Shown in pieces: positions 5,860 to 7,701 of a stretch of 7,701 nucleotides of DNA. The first letter of the stretch is position 1. Every line of letters begins with the position of its first letter. The notes under the pieces are model-generated. The model saw only the letters and a program-made list of their open reading frames with translations. It made no database searches and had not been told where the DNA came from. A program made the translations under genes and the position numbers. The stretch lies in contig PBPD01000074.1 of assembly GCA_002725445.1 (NCBI GenBank), positions 1 to 7,701 of the forward strand. The letters run 5' to 3'. This DNA comes from Rickettsiales bacterium. GTDB taxonomy: Bacteria; Pseudomonadota; Alphaproteobacteria; Rickettsiales; UBA3002.

Positions 5860-6822
5860 TTACGATGCGGCTACTTTTTTAGAATCCGCTTCGGCATCTG
5901 CATCTTCGGCTTTCGCTTCGTCTGCATTCTCCTCGTTCACTTCAGCTACTGCCTTGGCGGCTTCTTTTTTCTTAGCAGCTTTTTTAGCGGCTTCGGCATA
6001 GGCAGCTTTTTTGGTGGTAGCTTTCGACTTCTTCGTCGATTTCTCACCTGCGTCTTCAGCGCTCACTTCTTCTTGTGGCAGCTCTTCTGCAGCTGGTTCT
6101 TCCGCTTCACCAAAATCAACTTCGGTTTCTTGCAGACCTTGGCGCATACCCGACAGGGCGGCATCCGAGATCAGTTTGCAGTATAGTTTGATAGCGCGGG
6201 CCGCATCATCATTGCCCGGAATTGGGTAGTCGATGCCGTCCAGCGACGAGTTGGTGTCAACAATCGCTACAATCGGAATGCCCAGTTTTTGCGCTTCCAG
6301 AATAGCGAGGTCTTCACGGTTGGTATCTACCACGAACAGCAGGTCTGGCTGACCGCCCATTTCGCGGATACCGCCCAGCGACGCATCCAGTTTCTCACGC
6401 TGACGTTCCATGCTCAGTAGCTCTTTCTTGGTCAGGCCGCTATTTTCGTCTGCCAGCATTTCTTCAAACTTTTTCAGACGACGGATCGAGTTCTGGATGG
6501 TGTTCCAGTTGGTCAGCATGCCGCCCAACCAGCGATGGTTTACATAGTATTGACCACTACGTTTCGCGGCTTCGGCAATAATTTCCGACGCTGCACGCTT
6601 GGTGCCTACAAACAGAATACGGCCATTTTTCGATGCTACATCATTCACGGCTTTTAGCGCACGGTGCAACATAGGCACGGTTTGCTGTAGGTCGATGATG
6701 TGTACGTTGTTGCGGCTGCCATAAATGAATGGCGACATGCGCGGGTTCCAACGTTTGGTTTTGTGGCCAAAATGTACGCCAGCTTCAATCAGCTCACGCA
6801 TAGAGAATTCGGGTAAAGACAT
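5860..6822 (-). CDS. rpsB: Small ribosomal subunit protein S2 with extended charged C-terminal tail
   Basis: S2 binds the back of the 30S subunit between head and body and is needed for S1 to join. The core (about 1-231) is typical: MRELIEAGVHFGHKTKRWNP near the start, FVGTKRAASE (71-80), NHRWLGGMLTNW (95-106), FVVDTNREDLAILEA (163-177) and DGIDYPIPGNDDAARAI (195-211). The protein has 320 residues against about 241 in E. coli. The extra 89 or so residues form three charge blocks: 232-260 with 13 acidic and no basic residues, 261-290 with 12 lysines and only 2 acidic residues, and 291-320 with 10 acidic and 3 basic residues. They are Ala/Lys/Glu-rich and probably helical or disordered. Tails of this sort occur in some alphaproteobacterial S2 proteins, but their role is unknown to me. 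The ATG at 6822 follows a strong ribosome binding site, and the gene has its own predicted promoter and a structured leader. Confidence 0.97.
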   Translation of the reverse strand: MSLPEFSMRELIEAGVHFGHKTKRWNPRMSPFIYGSRNNVHIIDLQQTVPMLHRALKAVNDVASKNGRILFVGTKRAASEIIAEAAKRSGQYYVNHRWLGGMLTNWNTIQNSIRRLKKFEEMLADENSGLTKKELLSMERQREKLDASLGGIREMGGQPDLLFVVDTNREDLAILEAQKLGIPIVAIVDTNSSLDGIDYPIPGNDDAARAIKLYCKLISDAALSGMRQGLQETEVDFGEAEEPAAEELPQEEVSAEDAGEKSTKKSKATTKKAAYAEAAKKAAKKKEAAKAVAEVNEENADEAKAEDADAEADSKKVAAS

Positions 6823-6943
6823 ATCAAAACTCCTTTTTTCCGGTTTACCCCTCCACAGACTGATGTTGCTTGCAACACCGGATGGCAGTTAAGCGCCGTT
6901 GCCTGTGTGTGAATTTCTCCGCATTGCTCGCAATTTGGAGAGG
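6823..6943 (-). promoter_or_regulatory. Structured 5' leader of rpsB, candidate S2 autoregulatory RNA
   Basis: The roughly 120 nt between the predicted transcription start and the rpsB ATG contain nested inverted repeats on the minus strand. Hairpin 1 (6941-6916): UCUCC/GGAGA enclosing AUUG/CAAU with a CGAG loop. Helix 2: CACAG (6907-6903) pairs with CUGUG (6858-6854) and encloses a GGCA/UGCC pairing (competing for one G) and hairpin 3 (6879-6862), a 7-bp stem GGUGUUG/CAACAUC with a CAAG loop. An alternative 7-bp pairing joins CCUCUCC (6943-6937) to GGAGGGG (6854-6848) and would break hairpin 1 and the end of helix 2. No hairpin is followed by a T-tract, so control would be translational. S2 represses its own mRNA through a leader in E. 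coli. That this leader does the same is inference, and I do not recognise it as a catalogued motif. Confidence 0.5.
6830..6835 (-). promoter_or_regulatory. Strong ribosome binding site of rpsB
   Basis: AAGGAG on the minus strand lies seven bases before the rpsB ATG. It is flanked by A-rich and T-rich runs (AAAA-GGAG-TTTT), which could form only a weak hairpin leaving GGAG in the loop. It fixes the start at 6822. Confidence 0.85.
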
Positions 6944-6948
6944 ACGGC

Positions 6949-6977
6949 TATATAGGGGAAAAGCGCAGGCTATGCAA
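6949..6977 (-). promoter_or_regulatory. Predicted sigma70-type promoter of rpsB-tsf
   Basis: The minus strand reads TTGCAT (6977-6972), exactly 17 nt, then TATATA (6954-6949), followed by a GC-rich stretch GCCG before a start expected near 6942. The -10 box matches TATAAT at 4/6 and the -35 has the TTG core only. The spacing, the position just upstream of a ribosomal protein operon and the GC-rich discriminator (a feature of growth-rate and stringently controlled promoters) support it. The -35 begins 13 bases after the stop of the preceding gene. Confidence 0.55.
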
Positions 6978-6990
6978 GTGTTTTATTGGC

Positions 6991-7701
6991 TCAGATGCCT
7001 TTGAATTGCGACGCTTCCGGGGCGGTGTGCATCAGATCCTGCGTGTGAATGTGCGATTCTGGTGTGGCATCGCGGGCGATGCGCTCTTTTTCAGCGGGGC
7101 TGATGTGGTTGTCCGTGTCGCGGGTGCGCAAAATGGTGATGCCGTGATTTTCGTATAGTTCATTCGCAATATTATTGTAGATACGCATGAACTCGACAGG
7201 CTTTTTGGGGTCTTCTTTGTCCAGATGCGCTTTGATCATGCCTGCCATGTCAGCGGCGACCTGAGGTATCTGGTCGTTGGGCAGGGCGGCGAGTGTGTCG
7301 GAGGTGTGAGCATATAGCTCATCCATATCGACTTCTTTTTTGTTCAGGCGTGCGGCCAGGCGAATCACATACGCCATTACGAACAGGCTGTTACCAATGC
7401 CTGTGAAGTATTCAGCCTGCTTGTGCGCTGGGTTTGGGTGGGTCAGTTTCTGGAAAGCGATGGCACCAAACGCGCCTGCTTCCATTAAGCCACCCGCCTT
7501 GAAGAAATGCTGGCGGAATTTGTCAAACGTGGAGGGCGACTCCGGATTATACGGGTCGGGCTCTTTGCCGTTGAGCGCTACCGTCTTACCCACAATGCTG
7601 GTGGCGCTGGCAATCGCTTTGGTGGGGTCGGCCATGGCGCGTCCCTCGCTCAGCGTTTTCCATGCATTGCCCATGGTCTGGTTGCTTGCGCCGGTGATGC
7701 C
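6991..7701 (-). CDS. Unidentified protein, C-terminal 236 residues only (5' end outside window)
   Basis: I do not recognise this protein. The frame is open to the right edge, so the true start is probably outside: the first in-frame ATG here (7674) has no ribosome binding site and nine open codons precede it (GITGASNQT). Another ATG at 7635 has GAGG about eight bases upstream, so a short version starting there is possible. Numbering from 7674, the chain shows a proline-rich linker (about 37-48), a glycine/alanine-rich hydrophobic stretch (58-77), then a second hydrophobic segment (about 89-110, core GNSLFVMAYVIRL) that could be membrane-embedded. A hydrophilic, probably helical region follows (111-175), and a polar tail rich in His, Asp and Glu ends in FKGI. 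No signal peptide, cofactor motif or catalytic signature is evident. Its short distance to the rpsB promoter with no terminator means its transcripts may read into rpsB. That it is a real gene rests on its long open frame and orientation with the operon. Confidence 0.8.
   Translation of the reverse strand, partial: GITGASNQTMGNAWKTLSEGRAMADPTKAIASATSIVGKTVALNGKEPDPYNPESPSTFDKFRQHFFKAGGLMEAGAFGAIAFQKLTHPNPAHKQAEYFTGIGNSLFVMAYVIRLAARLNKKEVDMDELYAHTSDTLAALPNDQIPQVAADMAGMIKAHLDKEDPKKPVEFMRIYNNIANELYENHGITILRTRDTDNHISPAEKERIARDATPESHIHTQDLMHTAPEASQFKGI

Noticed and set aside
5952..6020. A-runs in the lysine-rich part of rpsB as a programmed frameshift site
   Set aside because: The A6 runs are not in the A AAA AAG reading phase needed for -1 slippage, and no downstream structure or alternative product was evident.
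5623..6186. Plus-strand open frame of 187 codons, Phe/Ser-rich, antisense to tsf and the S2 tail
   Set aside because: The Phe/Leu/Ser richness is just the reverse reading of the Lys/Glu/Ala codons of the S2 tail.
6889..6924. Eleven-codon upstream reading frame in the rpsB leader (ATG at 6924, TAA at 6889)
   Set aside because: No ribosome binding site at usable spacing and no run of regulatory codons; the leader is better explained by its RNA helices.

Overview
The window is almost entirely one minus-strand block of conserved housekeeping genes. In transcription order (right to left) it reads: an unidentified gene cut by the right edge, then rpsB, tsf, pyrH, frr, uppS, cdsA, dxr and the 5' part of rseP, which runs off the left edge. 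This order is the classic alphaproteobacterial translation/envelope cluster. Together with the alpha-like EF-Ts tail (DFAAEVAAAA type) and a base composition near half G+C by eye, it points to an alphaproteobacterium of moderate GC. I cannot name a genus. No mobile element, tRNA, rRNA, CRISPR array or plus-strand gene is supported.

Right end (6991-7701): the 3' part of a gene I do not recognise, open to the window edge, with a glycine-rich hydrophobic central region and a hydrophilic C-terminus. Only 13 bases separate its stop from the predicted -35 box of the rpsB promoter, and I see no terminator between them. The next stretch (6823-6948) looks like a structured 5' leader of roughly 120 nt for rpsB, with several helices and two mutually exclusive pairings. 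Ribosomal protein S2 (5860-6822) has a normal core plus an unusually long C-terminal tail in acidic-basic-acidic blocks. tsf follows after 28 nt with a strong ribosome binding site.

Middle (4851-4881): a strong intrinsic terminator with a UUCG tetraloop closes the rpsB-tsf unit. It is fully paired only when read on the minus strand. No convincing promoter follows it, so pyrH-frr-uppS-cdsA may depend on partial readthrough.

Left half: pyrH, frr, uppS and cdsA are packed with gaps of 11 and 2 nt and a 23-nt overlap, which suggests translational coupling. A 63-nt spacer with a possible promoter precedes dxr, and rseP starts 2 nt after the dxr stop. Functionally the block joins translation (S2, EF-Ts, ribosome recycling factor), UMP phosphorylation (PyrH), and envelope building: the MEP isoprenoid pathway (Dxr) feeds undecaprenyl diphosphate synthesis (UppS), CdsA makes CDP-diacylglycerol, and RseP is an intramembrane protease. 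The genes themselves are ordinary; the regulatory junctions and the gene at the right edge are the parts worth a second look.
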